Below are positions 13,384 through 13,397 of a DNA stretch of 13,397 nt, one piece after another. How positions within the stretch are numbered: position 1 is the stretch's first letter; each line of letters starts with the position of its first letter. Source of the stretch: Candidatus Gastranaerophilales bacterium (lineage in GTDB: Bacteria; Cyanobacteriota; Vampirovibrionia; Gastranaerophilales; Gastranaerophilaceae); assembly GCA_900552525.1 (NCBI GenBank), contig UNSK01000050.1, positions 1 through 13,397 of the forward strand, in the 5' to 3' direction. The position numbers and the translations under genes were made by a program. The notes beneath the pieces were generated by a model that was not told the origin of the DNA, did no database searches, and was given only the letters and a program-made list of their open reading frames with translations.

Positions 13384-13397
13384 TTATCTCAATTTTT

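Overview
The window is about 13.4 kb of AT-rich bacterial DNA with ten protein genes, tightly packed on both strands. No rRNA, tRNA, CRISPR array, transposase or phage gene was seen. The organism is most likely an uncultured bacterium of the cyanobacterial sister class Vampirovibrionia/Melainabacteria, perhaps the gut order Gastranaerophilales. This rests on my recollection that such genomes carry families of unannotated proteins with an N-proximal P-x-F-K-G motif, on the base composition, and on a repeat resembling the cyanobacterial Pho box. It is an inference, not a proof.

Layout. Positions 1-1013 (minus) hold the N-terminal 337 codons of an Upf1-like superfamily 1 helicase that runs off the left edge. 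Positions 1088-3182 (minus) are a two-component operon: a KdpD-like sensor kinase lacking the classical KdpD N-terminal domain, then an OmpR/KdpE-type regulator overlapping it by 8 bp. The 181-bp divergent region 3183-3363 contains an 11-bp-period direct repeat, a typical site for this regulator class. It also holds the promoter of a small hydrophobic orphan gene (3364-4038, plus), whose Shine-Dalgarno (SD) sequence is separated from the start codon by a perfect hairpin. That gene converges on a minus-strand pair: a UshA-like metallophosphoesterase/5'-nucleotidase without signal peptide (6488-4584), then an O6-alkylguanine-DNA alkyltransferase (4559-4035).

Positions 6613-9759 (plus) encode a class 3 aldehyde dehydrogenase, a PgeF/YfiH-type laccase-domain protein and a four-helix membrane protein of DUF3137 type. 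A 106-bp gap with a 19-bp direct repeat and an inverted repeat separates these from a convergent minus-strand operon of two large diverged paralogues (9866-11482 and 11490-13175). These have no function I recognise. The last 200 bp hold their promoter, a second 11-bp-period repeat and an AT-rich dyad.

Three threads link the genes. (1) Four proteins start with a variant of P-(N/H/D)-F-(K/S): the two paralogues, the small orphan and the phosphoesterase. (2) Five genes have no SD, and a -10-like element sits 6-9 bases before the ATG, as expected for leaderless mRNAs; the others mostly have an SD. (3) Similar GTWAAGAT-type repeats lie before the two-component/orphan pair and before the paralogue operon, so the regulator may control the motif-bearing proteins. 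All ten genes are intact in the window. The nine complete ones end in TAA or TAG, never TGA.
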